DNA of 64,000 nt from NCBI GenBank assembly GCA_025517485.1, contig JAOPKB010000010.1, positions 124,001 to 188,000 of the forward strand. The letters run 5' to 3'. The DNA comes from Natronoglomus mannanivorans (GTDB taxonomy: Archaea > Halobacteriota > Halobacteria > Halobacteriales > Natrialbaceae). The notes under the pieces were generated by a model that saw only the letters and a list, made by a program, of their open reading frames with translations, searched no databases and was not told where the DNA came from. Both the position numbers and the translations under genes were made by a program. This document shows, piece by piece, positions 46,851 through 54,599 of this stretch (position 1 is the stretch's first letter; every line of letters begins with the position of its first letter).

Positions 46851-46885
46851 GCAGTGACAGTCGTGAGAGAACTCGAGGCGTCGCC

Positions 46886-47560
46886 TCACAGCACCTCGAG
46901 GTAGAAGATCGCCAGATACAGCTGTCCGAGACCGGCGACGATCATCACGACGCCGGCCAGACGCTTGAGCGTCCCGCTGTAGGCTGCGAAGCGGCCGGCG
47001 TTCGCGACGATCCCCATGCCACTGGCCACGGTCAGTGCGATCATCAGGAGGACGATACCACCGACGTACGTCGCCAACACGAGTGCGGCGGGGACTGTCG
47101 AGTACGAGAAGGCGTGGCCGATCACGAGGACGAAAAGCGGTGCGACACAGCCCGCGGCGGCCAGCGCGTAACCGGCACCGAAGATCCCGAACCCGAGAAT
47201 ACTCGAGCGGCGCTCGGGAAGCGGGATGGTCAGCGATGGCGCCCGGTCGGCGACGACGAGGACGCCGAAGACGACGAGGAGGCCACCGATGATCGGTTCG
47301 AAGAGTTCGATTCGCGAGAGCGGCCCCTGACCGACGACGAACGCGACGCCGATCAGAACGAGAAACGTCACGAGCACGCCGACACCGGCGACGAGACCGC
47401 GAGAGATCGCTCCGCCGAGTGTCGCTTCGTTCCCCTCAGTTTGACTGACGTAGAATCCAACGTAACCGGGGAGCAACGGATACGCACACGGGGAGAAAAA
47501 CGTCGCGACGCCGAGTGTGAACGCGAACGACAGCGAAGCCAGGAGTTCCGGGTCGATCAT
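46886..47560 (-). CDS. ccdA: CcdA-type thiol-disulfide electron transfer membrane protein
   Basis: The protein has 224 residues from ATG 47560; the longer upstream frame is basic and overlaps the next gene. There are about six membrane helices, with the paired redox cysteines in FFSPCAYPLLPG (helix 1) and AAAGCVAPLF (helix 4). CcdA carries reducing power from the cytoplasm to exported thioredoxin-like proteins. The TlpA-like gene 34 bases upstream is the obvious recipient. Confidence 0.9.
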   Translation of the reverse strand: MIDPELLASLSFAFTLGVATFFSPCAYPLLPGYVGFYVSQTEGNEATLGGAISRGLVAGVGVLVTFLVLIGVAFVVGQGPLSRIELFEPIIGGLLVVFGVLVVADRAPSLTIPLPERRSSILGFGIFGAGYALAAAGCVAPLFVLVIGHAFSYSTVPAALVLATYVGGIVLLMIALTVASGMGIVANAGRFAAYSGTLKRLAGVVMIVAGLGQLYLAIFYLEVL

Positions 47561-47594
47561 CTGACTGGGAGACGGTGAGTTTCGATGGTGGCGA

Positions 47595-48293
47595 TCACGT
47601 CGAGTCGCCCTCAGTCTCGGTTTCGGTCTCGGTTCCGATTCCGGTTTCGGTTCCGTCTCCGCTTTCACCCTCGAGGACGGCGTCGATCTGCGCGACGAGT
47701 TCGTCCGCGGAGGCGATCCCCTGGTGGGACCAGCGGACGCGGTTGTCGGCGTCGATCACGACGGCCGTCGGAAATCCGGAGACATCGTAGCGGACGTTCA
47801 GTTCGGCGGTCGGATCGACGCCGAGCAGCCAGTTACCGTCGTGGTCGTCCCACCACTCACGAAGCTCGTCCTCCGAGAGCGTCCGTCCGACCGGTTCGTT
47901 CGTCACCGAAAGAAATCGCACGTCGTCGGAGACGCGGTCGGCCGCCTCAGCCAACGCCGGCATCTGTTTCTCACAGGGTGCACACCAAGTCGCGAAGAAA
48001 TCCACGAACGTGACCTGACCCGACTCCGGGACGGTGACCGTGCCGGCCTCGCTCCCTGTGGCCTCGACGGTCTCGAGTTCGATCGGGTCGTCGTCCTCTT
48101 CAGCCCCGTCTCCGTCGGTGTCGGTGTCGGCGGCCGCGTTGGGATCCGATTCGGCTGAATCGTTGGTATCGCTACCGTCGCTGTCGGCGCCGTCGCCGAA
48201 CTCGTCCGTCGGCGGTCCGCGAGTCGCGAGAATCCCACCGCCTGCTACGACACCGACGCTTGCCAGCCCAGCGATGAGATCTCGTCGTCGCAT
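47595..48293 (-). CDS. Exported TlpA/ResA-like thioredoxin
   Basis: The protein has 232 residues. An N-terminal RRRDL Tat-like signal plus hydrophobic anchor is followed by an acidic linker of about 45 residues, then a thioredoxin fold with WCAPC at 103-107 and the cis-Pro motif GFPTAVV. The C-terminus is a Glu/Thr/Gly repeat. It is predicted to reduce exported disulfides, for example in copper-site assembly, using electrons from CcdA. It lies between the Sco-like and ccdA genes on the same strand. Confidence 0.9.
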   Translation of the reverse strand: MRRRDLIAGLASVGVVAGGGILATRGPPTDEFGDGADSDGSDTNDSAESDPNAAADTDTDGDGAEEDDDPIELETVEATGSEAGTVTVPESGQVTFVDFFATWCAPCEKQMPALAEAADRVSDDVRFLSVTNEPVGRTLSEDELREWWDDHDGNWLLGVDPTAELNVRYDVSGFPTAVVIDADNRVRWSHQGIASADELVAQIDAVLEGESGDGTETGIGTETETETEGDST

Positions 48294-48400
48294 GTTAGGG
48301 AGTCGTTCCGTGAGTACTGGTTTGGGATCCGAGGTCAGTCACAGTTTCGGTCTCGGTCTCGAGCGTGGGTTCAGTCTCGCCCGTGTTCGGCCGGGTTCTC

Positions 48401-49273
48401 TCACTCATCGCTCTCTTTCTCACCCTCACCTCCCGGCGTTCCCTCGACGACCGTCTGCAGATCCTCGAGAATCGTCTCCGTTCCGATCTGGGTCGCCTGT
48501 GGGTACGACCGTTCGACGATCCCGTCTTCGTTGACCAGCAGGATCAGGTTGTAGTGGATGAAATCGTATTCGTGGTCGTGGTCGGCGTGGTCGTGTCCGT
48601 CCTCGTCGCCGTGATCGTCGGCGTGACCGTCGTCTCCACCCTCGCCCACGTCTTCGCCCTCCTCGAGTTCCACCCGCTCGATCGGCATCCCGAACTCGTC
48701 GTCGAGTAGTTCCTTCCCCGCCTCGTAGCTTTCCGGACGCAGGAAGTGCCAGTTCCCCGCCTCGAGGTCGATTCCGAAGTCGTCGGCGTAGTCCTCGAGC
48801 TCTTCGGCGGTGTCCTGTTCGGGATCGAACGTCATCGCGAGGAAGGCGACGTCGTCTTCGTACCCCCGGTCTTCGGCGTCGAGTTGGGCCTGAACGAGTC
48901 GCTGAATGAGCGCTGGACAGGCACCGTCGGGACACGACGCGAAGAAGAACGTCATCAGGATCGATCGGTCACCCTCGAACTGCTCGCCGGAGATCGACTC
49001 CCCCGTCAGCGGATCCGGCAGCGTAAACGACGGGAATTCGTCGCCGTAGATCTGGTGGCTGGGACGACCGCGGCGGTCCGCCGGTGGCTCGAGAACGACC
49101 GAACTCTCGTCGACCTCCCAGGGCGTGCTCTGGGCTTCGGTCTCGCCCGAACTGTGACCCTGTTCTGGTTGCTCCCGATCGCCGTCGGCGGAACCCTGAA
49201 TCGTCTCGAGACAGCCCGCGGTTGCGAGCAGTCCGGCGGTCCCGAGCGACGACAGGTACGTACGCCTCTCCAT
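48401..49273 (-). CDS. Sco1/SenC-like copper chaperone lipoprotein with variant CX4C motif
   Basis: The protein has 290 residues from ATG 49273. A Tat lipoprotein signal (ERRTYLSS, lipobox ATAGC, Cys21) precedes the thioredoxin-like domain. The metal motif reads SCPDGACP (Cys114, Cys119), four residues between cysteines instead of three as in Sco CxxxC. The conserved His is in DFIHYN near the end, and a His/Asp-rich insertion lies before it. Sco proteins deliver copper to the CuA site of cytochrome oxidase. It is divergent from the P19-like gene. Confidence 0.8.
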   Translation of the reverse strand: MERRTYLSSLGTAGLLATAGCLETIQGSADGDREQPEQGHSSGETEAQSTPWEVDESSVVLEPPADRRGRPSHQIYGDEFPSFTLPDPLTGESISGEQFEGDRSILMTFFFASCPDGACPALIQRLVQAQLDAEDRGYEDDVAFLAMTFDPEQDTAEELEDYADDFGIDLEAGNWHFLRPESYEAGKELLDDEFGMPIERVELEEGEDVGEGGDDGHADDHGDEDGHDHADHDHEYDFIHYNLILLVNEDGIVERSYPQATQIGTETILEDLQTVVEGTPGGEGEKESDE

Positions 49274-49378
49274 ACGAGACGGGTGGGAACGAACAAGGAA
49301 ATGTGCATTGGTTCGGTAGTCGAACGCCGGTTCGGCCGAACCGGAAGGGGTTTTTTCACCCATTCCCAACCTCCGCTA

Positions 49379-50626
49379 ATGAATCGCCGTGGGTTCCTTC
49401 AGGGGACTGGTGTCGCGGGAGCGATCGGGCTCGCCGGCTGTCTCGAGCGACTCGGGTTCGAAGAGCAGTCGGCGTGGCGCGATCCGCCACTGGTCGAAGA
49501 CCGACCCGACGCGGTCTACTTCCCCGCCTCGAGGGAGACGATGGGGAGCTACGGGACGGCGACCGACGGGGAGTACGCCGTGGCGCTCTCCTACACGTTC
49601 CCCCACCGCTTCTGGACCATCGCCGGCGACGAGACGAACCGCGTCACCGTCGACACCGAAGACACGATGCACCTCATGTGTACCGTCTGGGACCCCGAGA
49701 CGGACACCGTCCTTCCGGTGGAAATGGAACTCGAAATTCGTCAGGACGGCGCGTCCGTCGACCGCCCGCTGGCGTGGCCGATGCTCTCCCAGCGGATGGG
49801 GTTTCACTACGGGGACAACGTCCAGTTGCCCGACGACGGCGAGTACACCGCCAGAATCCTCGTCGGACCGCTCGAGGCGACGCCCACCGGCGCGTTCGAG
49901 GGACGGTTCGAGTCGGCGAGCACCCTCGAAATCGACTTCGAGTACGACCGGTCCGATATCCACGACCTCGAGTTCGAGGAGACCGATTACGACGACTGGG
50001 GGTCGCAAGCGGCCCTCGAGTTGATGGACCACGGAAGCGGTGACGGTGGACACGCGCACGAGCACGACGACCACAGTCACGGCGATGACGGCAACCACAG
50101 TGACGATGACGGTCACGACGGTCACGATCACGACGAGGAGAATCACGACCACGGCGACCACGACGACGACGTCGGCCACCCACCGACGTCACGAGGACCG
50201 ACGATCGACGACCTCGACGGAGAACTCCTCGGGAGCGAATCGAGCGCCGACGCAACTATTTCGGCTGTTCGGACGAATGTCGACCGACTTCTCGAAAATA
50301 ACGGCGGCGAATCGGACGCTGTGGCCGACTCGGATACCGGTACTAGCACCTACATCGCGGTCTTCACTCGAACACCGTACAACGACGTGATCCTGCCGCT
50401 GATGTCACTCTCGATGAGCGTCGAGCGAGACGGTACCGTCGTCCACGAGGGGTCACTCAGGGAGACACTCGACCACGAGTTCGGCCACCACTACGGAGTC
50501 AGCGTCGACGACCTCGAGCGTGGTGACCGACTACAGGTTTCCGTCGACTCACACCCACAACTCGCACGTCACGACGGCTACGAAACCGCGTTCTTCGAGT
50601 TCGACGACGTCGTATTTTCGGTATGA
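49379..50626 (+). CDS. P19/Tp34-like exported metal-binding lipoprotein (DUF7350-like)
   Basis: The protein has 415 residues. A Tat lipoprotein signal (NRRGFLQG, GLAGC, Cys21) leads into a beta-sandwich domain (EYAVALSYTFPHRFW, MHLMCTVWDPETD, WPMLSQRMGFHYGDNVQLPD) like the periplasmic Fe2+/Cu-binding P19/Tp34 proteins. A His/Asp-rich linker (about 220-270) joins a second, related domain that ends FEFDDVVFSV. The His linker could chelate copper, iron or zinc. Its location beside Sco, TlpA-like and CcdA suggests copper handling or oxidase assembly. Confidence 0.8.
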   Translation: MNRRGFLQGTGVAGAIGLAGCLERLGFEEQSAWRDPPLVEDRPDAVYFPASRETMGSYGTATDGEYAVALSYTFPHRFWTIAGDETNRVTVDTEDTMHLMCTVWDPETDTVLPVEMELEIRQDGASVDRPLAWPMLSQRMGFHYGDNVQLPDDGEYTARILVGPLEATPTGAFEGRFESASTLEIDFEYDRSDIHDLEFEETDYDDWGSQAALELMDHGSGDGGHAHEHDDHSHGDDGNHSDDDGHDGHDHDEENHDHGDHDDDVGHPPTSRGPTIDDLDGELLGSESSADATISAVRTNVDRLLENNGGESDAVADSDTGTSTYIAVFTRTPYNDVILPLMSLSMSVERDGTVVHEGSLRETLDHEFGHHYGVSVDDLERGDRLQVSVDSHPQLARHDGYETAFFEFDDVVFSV

Positions 50627-51195
50627 GAATTACAGAAGTGCAAGGAGAAAGCCCACGACTGAAGTCGTGGGTGGATGTCAATCACGAGGGAATCTACCGA
50701 TCCACAGTTACCGTACTTACTGAGTCGCGGTTTCGACTGTTCGACCGTTTCGCAACGGAGAGAAAGAGACTAGCGATGCGCGGGGTCGCGAGAGTGATTG
50801 GCTGTATCTGAGGTGGAAAACGGGGGCCTTCGTTGTATCAGTCGTGACGTGTGGAATCCAGTATATAAGAAACGATCGTGTAGAAATTGATAGCCAGTAG
50901 TTACTCGAACGAAGCACCCGATTTCACCAGACAGCGGCCAGAACGCCGATCACGCGTTCGAGGGACAGGACGTGATTGAGAACGGTCGTGAACTCACATC
51001 AAAATGTCCGGAGACCGAAGAGATCGGCGTTACGTCCAGAAAGACACGCCAGAACCGGCCATACCGCGGTGAACAACCGGTTTCGGAGTGAACGGTACAG
51101 TTCCGGTCGAAATGTGACGATGAAACGTCGATACAGTCGCCGAAATTCGAGTACGGCGGTGATAACTATTCCACCGCTACTCCTACAGCAGAGGT
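50627..51195. other. Intergenic region with an orphan IS hairpin
   Basis: It contains the hairpin at 50641-50681 (listed separately). An AT-rich segment lies at 50850-50890 (AGTATATAAGAAACG), a possible TATA box, but no obvious gene follows. Confidence 0.45.
50641..50681 (+). mobile_element. Orphan IS605-type terminal hairpin
   Basis: AAGGAGAAAG, then a perfect 9-bp stem CCCACGACT-GA-AGTCGTGGG (50652-50671), then TGGATGTCAA. It is the best preserved sibling of the 1265-1284 hairpin. It lies 15 bases past the stop of the P19-like gene. The solo end may have stayed as a transcript terminator or be recent debris. Confidence 0.6.
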
Positions 51196-51378
51196 ATGTC
51201 CCAATCGAACCACTCCCAGCTATACGTCGGTTGCCCCCAATGTGACGCCACGGTGAGCGCGTCGGTCCCAGCTGGGACTCGAACGAACGACCTCGACTGG
51301 AACGATCCGAATCGGTTACAGGGAAAAGAGACCAGCTGTGAGAACTGTGACCACGAACTCGAGTTCTACTATTACTGA
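51196..51378 (+). CDS. Small zinc-ribbon protein
   Basis: The protein has 60 residues with CPQC (13-16) and CENC (48-51) knuckles and a DLDWNDPNRLQGKE loop between them. It starts at an ATG after AGAGGT. The function is unknown. Confidence 0.65.
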   Translation: MSQSNHSQLYVGCPQCDATVSASVPAGTRTNDLDWNDPNRLQGKETSCENCDHELEFYYY

Positions 51379-51416
51379 CCGTCCGAGAGATTGGACGGCT
51401 GGACGAGACGAACCCC

Positions 51417-51560
51417 GTGAAGAACCCCACCTCAAGGGTCGGGGCTTCCAGCTTCACAGCGTGGAGTTCCTGTTTCTGTGACGGAACTTGCATCCAGCGC
51501 GGACACAGGGGTTTCAGTCTCCACAGGCGTGAATTCGGAGTCTCCCACTCCTACTCGGCG
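51417..51560 (-). pseudogene. tnpB 3' remnant with IS1341 right end
   Basis: On the minus strand the last 35 codons read EFTPVETETPVSALDASSVT and ETGTPRCEAGSPDP, aligned with the C-terminus of the TnpB at 63210-64000 (EVTPAETATAV, VVESGSPTRKQGSP). The right-end hairpin GGAAGCCCCGACCC-TTGA-GGTGGGGTTC and TTCAC follow (51417-51450). Upstream the frame loses similarity, so most of the gene is deleted. Confidence 0.65.
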
Positions 51561-51671
51561 TTGATGGCGAGTTCGAAGCTGGTCGGACGTGTTATTGTCC
51601 TGCAAACCAGCAGTGTTGAGTGACGCCATCACGATTGTTTGTTCGGTTCAGTTCTGTTTAATGGTTTGTAT

Positions 51672-51775
51672 CTGTGTTGTCGGATTCATCCCCGAGGTCA
51701 AGTGGTTCGAGAATCGGAGATTCTCGTCATCACGAGAGACGTACGTCTCTCGAACGACCTCGGGGCATTCTCCTC
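51672..51775 (-). mobile_element. IS605-type end with expanded three-armed hairpin
   Basis: Flanks match the 911-957 relic on the opposite strand (GAGGAGAATGCC ... ATGAATCCGACAAC). Between them the usual 20-base hairpin is replaced by a 76-base cloverleaf: a closing stem 51690-51699/51756-51765 (10 bp), arm 1 at 51708-51726 (8 bp, 3-base loop) and arm 2 at 51733-51752 (9 bp, 2-base loop). Every arm is perfect, so the structure seems to have been maintained. Confidence 0.6.
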
Positions 51776-51830
51776 GACCGCCGGTAAACGATTCTGGTTC
51801 GGGCGGCGAACAGATCGGTAACGATGTGAA

Positions 51831-51868
51831 TATAGTAACAACTGAAACGATTTACACACTGATCGCAC
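51831..51868 (+). repeat. 38-bp dispersed repeat, IS-terminus-like (copy 2)
   Basis: TATAGTAACAACTGAAAC and the following bases match 11121-11158 in inverted orientation with two differences. A palindrome GATCGCAC-TC-GTGCGATC overlaps its inner end (51861-51878). Probably an IS or MITE end. Confidence 0.6.
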
Positions 51869-51952
51869 TCGTGCGATCATGTGTGCAGTGAGTTTTAGTG
51901 GCTACTAGAGACCGGCGACTACTCGAGGACCGAACCGCAGGAGTAGCAGAAA

Positions 51953-51973
51953 CACACCGGGTTTCCGGTGAAA
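51953..51973 (-). promoter_or_regulatory. Origin recognition box
   Basis: ACACACCGGGTTTCCGGTGA, an inverted copy of TTCACCGGAAACCCGGTGTG, the haloarchaeal ORB core. Confidence 0.8.
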
Positions 51974-52014
51974 GCACCAGGTGTCTGCGTGAATGCCGGC
52001 GTATTCAGGGGAGT

Positions 52015-52035
52015 ACACACCGGGTTTCCGGTGAA
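52015..52035 (-). promoter_or_regulatory. Origin recognition box
   Basis: ACACACCGGGTTTCCGGTGA, identical in core to the box at 51953. Confidence 0.8.
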
Positions 52036-52179
52036 TTGACGGTGGGACTGGAAGATTCGACTGAATTACTCGACGAGAGAGCAGGCAGAGAGGTCTGAAC
52101 GAGAGGGGTTCTGATATTTGTGAACGGGTTCTACCATCGGAGCACCCCACGAACGATCCATCTGTGACTGGAGCGCGCG

Positions 52180-52200
52180 CACACCGGGTTTCCGGTGAAA
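52180..52200 (-). promoter_or_regulatory. Origin recognition box
   Basis: CACACCGGGTTTCCGGTGAA, same orientation as the two boxes to the left. Confidence 0.8.
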
Positions 52201-52383
52201 CGGCAGAAGCTGGTGTGGGTGAGAATCGGCGGGCGCGAAAGGAGAGAGGAAACGAAGGCAAATGGGGAAATCGAAACAAATGGGGAAATGGCAGGGGAGG
52301 AGAAAGGGTGTAAAGAGAGCAAAGAGGGAGAGAAGAGCAGTATCCGCAGTTGCGGTGTCGAAACCGGGATTCCCCGAGCGCGC

Positions 52384-52405
52384 GCACACCACGTTTCCGG
52401 TGAAA
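52384..52405 (-). promoter_or_regulatory. Origin recognition box
   Basis: GCACACCACGTTTCCGGTGA, variant with ACGT in the centre as in the boxes near orc1. Confidence 0.8.
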
Positions 52406-52620
52406 CCGGGTGAGTGGAAGGGGAGTGTCTCACGGAAGGTCGCCGTTAGTGGGGAACGTGTTTTGAATGATCGTCGGTAAAGGACGCCACGAATGATCGA
52501 TATGTACCACCAAAAGCGATTTCGGTGGCCGATCGCCGGAGTTTTGCTTTGTTTCGATGAGGTTATTTCTCTTATCCGGATCTAACTCTCTTAGAATCGG
52601 TAGCATGAACGAAGACAGCA

Positions 52621-52665
52621 ATTTATATATAGCATAGGAGCTAAAAGTCCATTAAGTTAATCGGC
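52621..52665. other. AT-rich candidate duplex unwinding element
   Basis: AATTTATATATAGC and ATTAAGTTAAT in otherwise GC-rich DNA, with a partial ORB (TTTCACCGGAAATTCG) about 35 bases downstream at 52699-52715. Confidence 0.55.
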
Positions 52666-53059
52666 TGGAAGAAGACATAGCTAGTCGGCTGGACGAGGTT
52701 TTCACCGGAAATTCGTCAGAACCGTAGAACAGATCGATGAATATTCTTCGCCCATCGAATCTCTCGAGCAATGAAATCCAAGTTCATCCACAATGAGTGG
52801 CAGGAAGTGCTGGGTTACAACTCCCTTTTCTTTTTCCCCTTCTCTGTTCGTTTGTTCTCACTTTGGAGACACTTCCACTCGTCGAGGTCTTCTGTTCTAC
52901 TCATCGATCGTTATCTCGAGTAGCCGGTCGACGCTGTCTTTCCGTTGTATTCTCTGCGAGCGAGACGACGATCTGATGCCTTTTGTCCCTGGTTTTCGCC
53001 CTTCTACTCTTTCTACTCATCTCCCGATTTACCCCGATCGAATCACCGCGCCCGACCCC

Positions 53060-53080
53060 CACACCACGTTTCCGGTGAAC
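53060..53080 (-). promoter_or_regulatory. Origin recognition box
   Basis: CACACCACGTTTCCGGTGAA, the inverted form closest to orc1. Confidence 0.8.
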
Positions 53081-53124
53081 GACAACCCCCGTTTCGACTG
53101 CACCCCCACCCCACCATTTCACCG

Positions 53125-53146
53125 TTTCACCGGAAACGTGGTGTGC
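53125..53146 (+). promoter_or_regulatory. Origin recognition box
   Basis: TTTCACCGGAAACGTGGTGT plus GCGC, direct orientation. Confidence 0.85.
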
Positions 53147-53185
53147 GCGCGCTCCCACCCCTTCCTATCCAAACAGTAAAGCATA

Positions 53186-53207
53186 TTCACCGGAAACGTG
53201 GTGTCTG
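53186..53207 (+). promoter_or_regulatory. Origin recognition box overlapping the orc1 promoter
   Basis: TTCACCGGAAACGTGGTGTC ends 6-8 bases before the orc1 ATG, where the transcription start should lie. Orc1 binding here would repress its own gene (inference). Confidence 0.85.
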
Positions 53208-53212
53208 TACCT

Positions 53213-54418
53213 ATGCCGAGTTCCGGTGACGACCTCTTCACCCGAGAGGACCCCATCTTCGAGAACAAAGAGCTGCTCGAGATCAATCACCTCCCGGAGG
53301 AGGGTCGAATCGTGGGCCGGGACGACGAAATTTCCGATCTCGCCAACGCGGTCAATCCGGCGATCTTCGGACAGAGCCCGAGCAATCTTCTCATCTACGG
53401 CAAGACGGGGACGGGAAAGTCCCTCTGTGCCAAGCACATCTCCGCGCAACTCGTTCGGGTCGCCAAGGAGGAAGGCGTCACTGCGAAGTTCGCGTACGTC
53501 GACTGCGCACAGGACAACACGGAGACCCAGGCCGTCCAGACGATCGCCGATTCGCTCAACGATCCGGAGGTGACGACGATCAAGATCCCCGACAAAGGGC
53601 TCAGCACCTCGACGTACTACAAGCGCCTCTGGAAGGTCCTCGATTCCCAGTACGACGTCGTTCTCGTCATCTTAGACGAGGTCGACAAACTCGACGACGA
53701 CGACATCCTCATGCAACTTTCGCGCGCGGGCGAGGCGGGAAAACTCACCGACTGCAAGATCGGCGTCATCGGGATCAGTAACAAGATCAAGTACAAGGAT
53801 CGAATGGACGAGCGGGTCAAGTCCAGTCTCTGCGAACGCGAGTTCGTCTTCCCGCCCTACGACGCCAACCAGCTGCGAGACATCATGCAGGCACGCAGCG
53901 ACGCGTTCAAGAACGGCGTCCTCGAGCCGTCGGTGATCCCGCGTGCGGCTGCCCTCGCCGCCCGGGAACACGGTGACGCCCGGAAGGCGATCGACATCCT
54001 CCGCTACGCCGGCGAGATCGCCCAGTCCAACGGGAGCAAGACCGTCCGCGAAGAGTTCGTCGTGCAGGCCCGCGAACGCGCGGAGACCGATCGCTTCCGG
54101 GAACTCATCCGGGGATCGACTCCTCACTCCCGGTACGTCCTTCAGGCGCTCGCAGTCCTCTCGCTCAACCGTCCCGACGAAGATGGGTTTCGAACGACCA
54201 AAATCTTCGACGTCTACGAGGAGATCTGTCGTCAGGAGGGATCCGATACCCTCTCGCTTCGCCGGGTTCGAGACCTCCTGAAAGAACACGCCTTCCTCGA
54301 CATCATCGAACAATCCCGACACAGCGGCGGTAGCGCCGAAGGGAGTTACACCGAACATCAGTTACTCGAGGATCCGGACGTCGTCCGGAAAGTGCTGGTC
54401 GAGACGGACGAGGCGTGA
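53213..54418 (+). CDS. orc1: Orc1/Cdc6 origin-binding initiator
   Basis: The protein has 401 residues from ATG 53213. Walker A GKTGTGKS is at about 62-70, Walker B LDEVDKLDDDD at about 154, and sensor 1 (GVIGISNKIK) follows. The C-terminal winged helix (about 290-395) includes SRYVLQALAVLSLNRPDEDG. It binds the ORBs in the adjacent interval and loads the MCM helicase. The GTG codons upstream in the same frame lie in the last ORB and were not used. Confidence 0.95.
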   Translation: MPSSGDDLFTREDPIFENKELLEINHLPEEGRIVGRDDEISDLANAVNPAIFGQSPSNLLIYGKTGTGKSLCAKHISAQLVRVAKEEGVTAKFAYVDCAQDNTETQAVQTIADSLNDPEVTTIKIPDKGLSTSTYYKRLWKVLDSQYDVVLVILDEVDKLDDDDILMQLSRAGEAGKLTDCKIGVIGISNKIKYKDRMDERVKSSLCEREFVFPPYDANQLRDIMQARSDAFKNGVLEPSVIPRAAALAAREHGDARKAIDILRYAGEIAQSNGSKTVREEFVVQARERAETDRFRELIRGSTPHSRYVLQALAVLSLNRPDEDGFRTTKIFDVYEEICRQEGSDTLSLRRVRDLLKEHAFLDIIEQSRHSGGSAEGSYTEHQLLEDPDVVRKVLVETDEA

Positions 54419-54599
54419 GTTTTTTCGCGACCTGCTCGTCTCGATTCGTCCTCTCTTCTCGATTGCACTTCCGGTCTCGCCTCCACCTCCATCTCGACTT
54501 CGCCCTCCCGTCTCAACTCTACCCCGTCGATCGTCCACGTCTGGCGGTCCCAACGCGACCGAACCTACTTCCCGTTTGAACCCCTCTCTCCTGTAACAG

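Larger units (their letters stand above)
46238..46885. other. Intergenic region with two outlying ORB-like sites
   Basis: No gene is supported. It holds the GAACCC tandem repeat at 46565-46605 and two Orc1-box-like sequences at 46752-46774 and 46828-46850. Confidence 0.5.
51950..53212. other. Replication origin region (oriC) upstream of orc1/cdc6
   Basis: A gene-free 1.26 kb interval contains seven strong Orc1 boxes plus one partial one. The left-hand boxes (51953, 52015, 52180, 52384) are inverted relative to the right-hand ones (53125, 53186), with an AT-rich segment between them (AATTTATATATAGC and TTAAGTTAAT at 52621-52665), which is the best candidate for the unwinding element. The orc1/cdc6 gene begins right after the last box. 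This is the standard haloarchaeal origin layout. Confidence 0.88.

Noticed and set aside
51950..53210. Interpretation of the repeated TTCACCGGAAAC boxes as transposon ends
   Set aside because: They match the known Orc1 box pattern and lie beside orc1/cdc6. There is no transposase and no target duplication.
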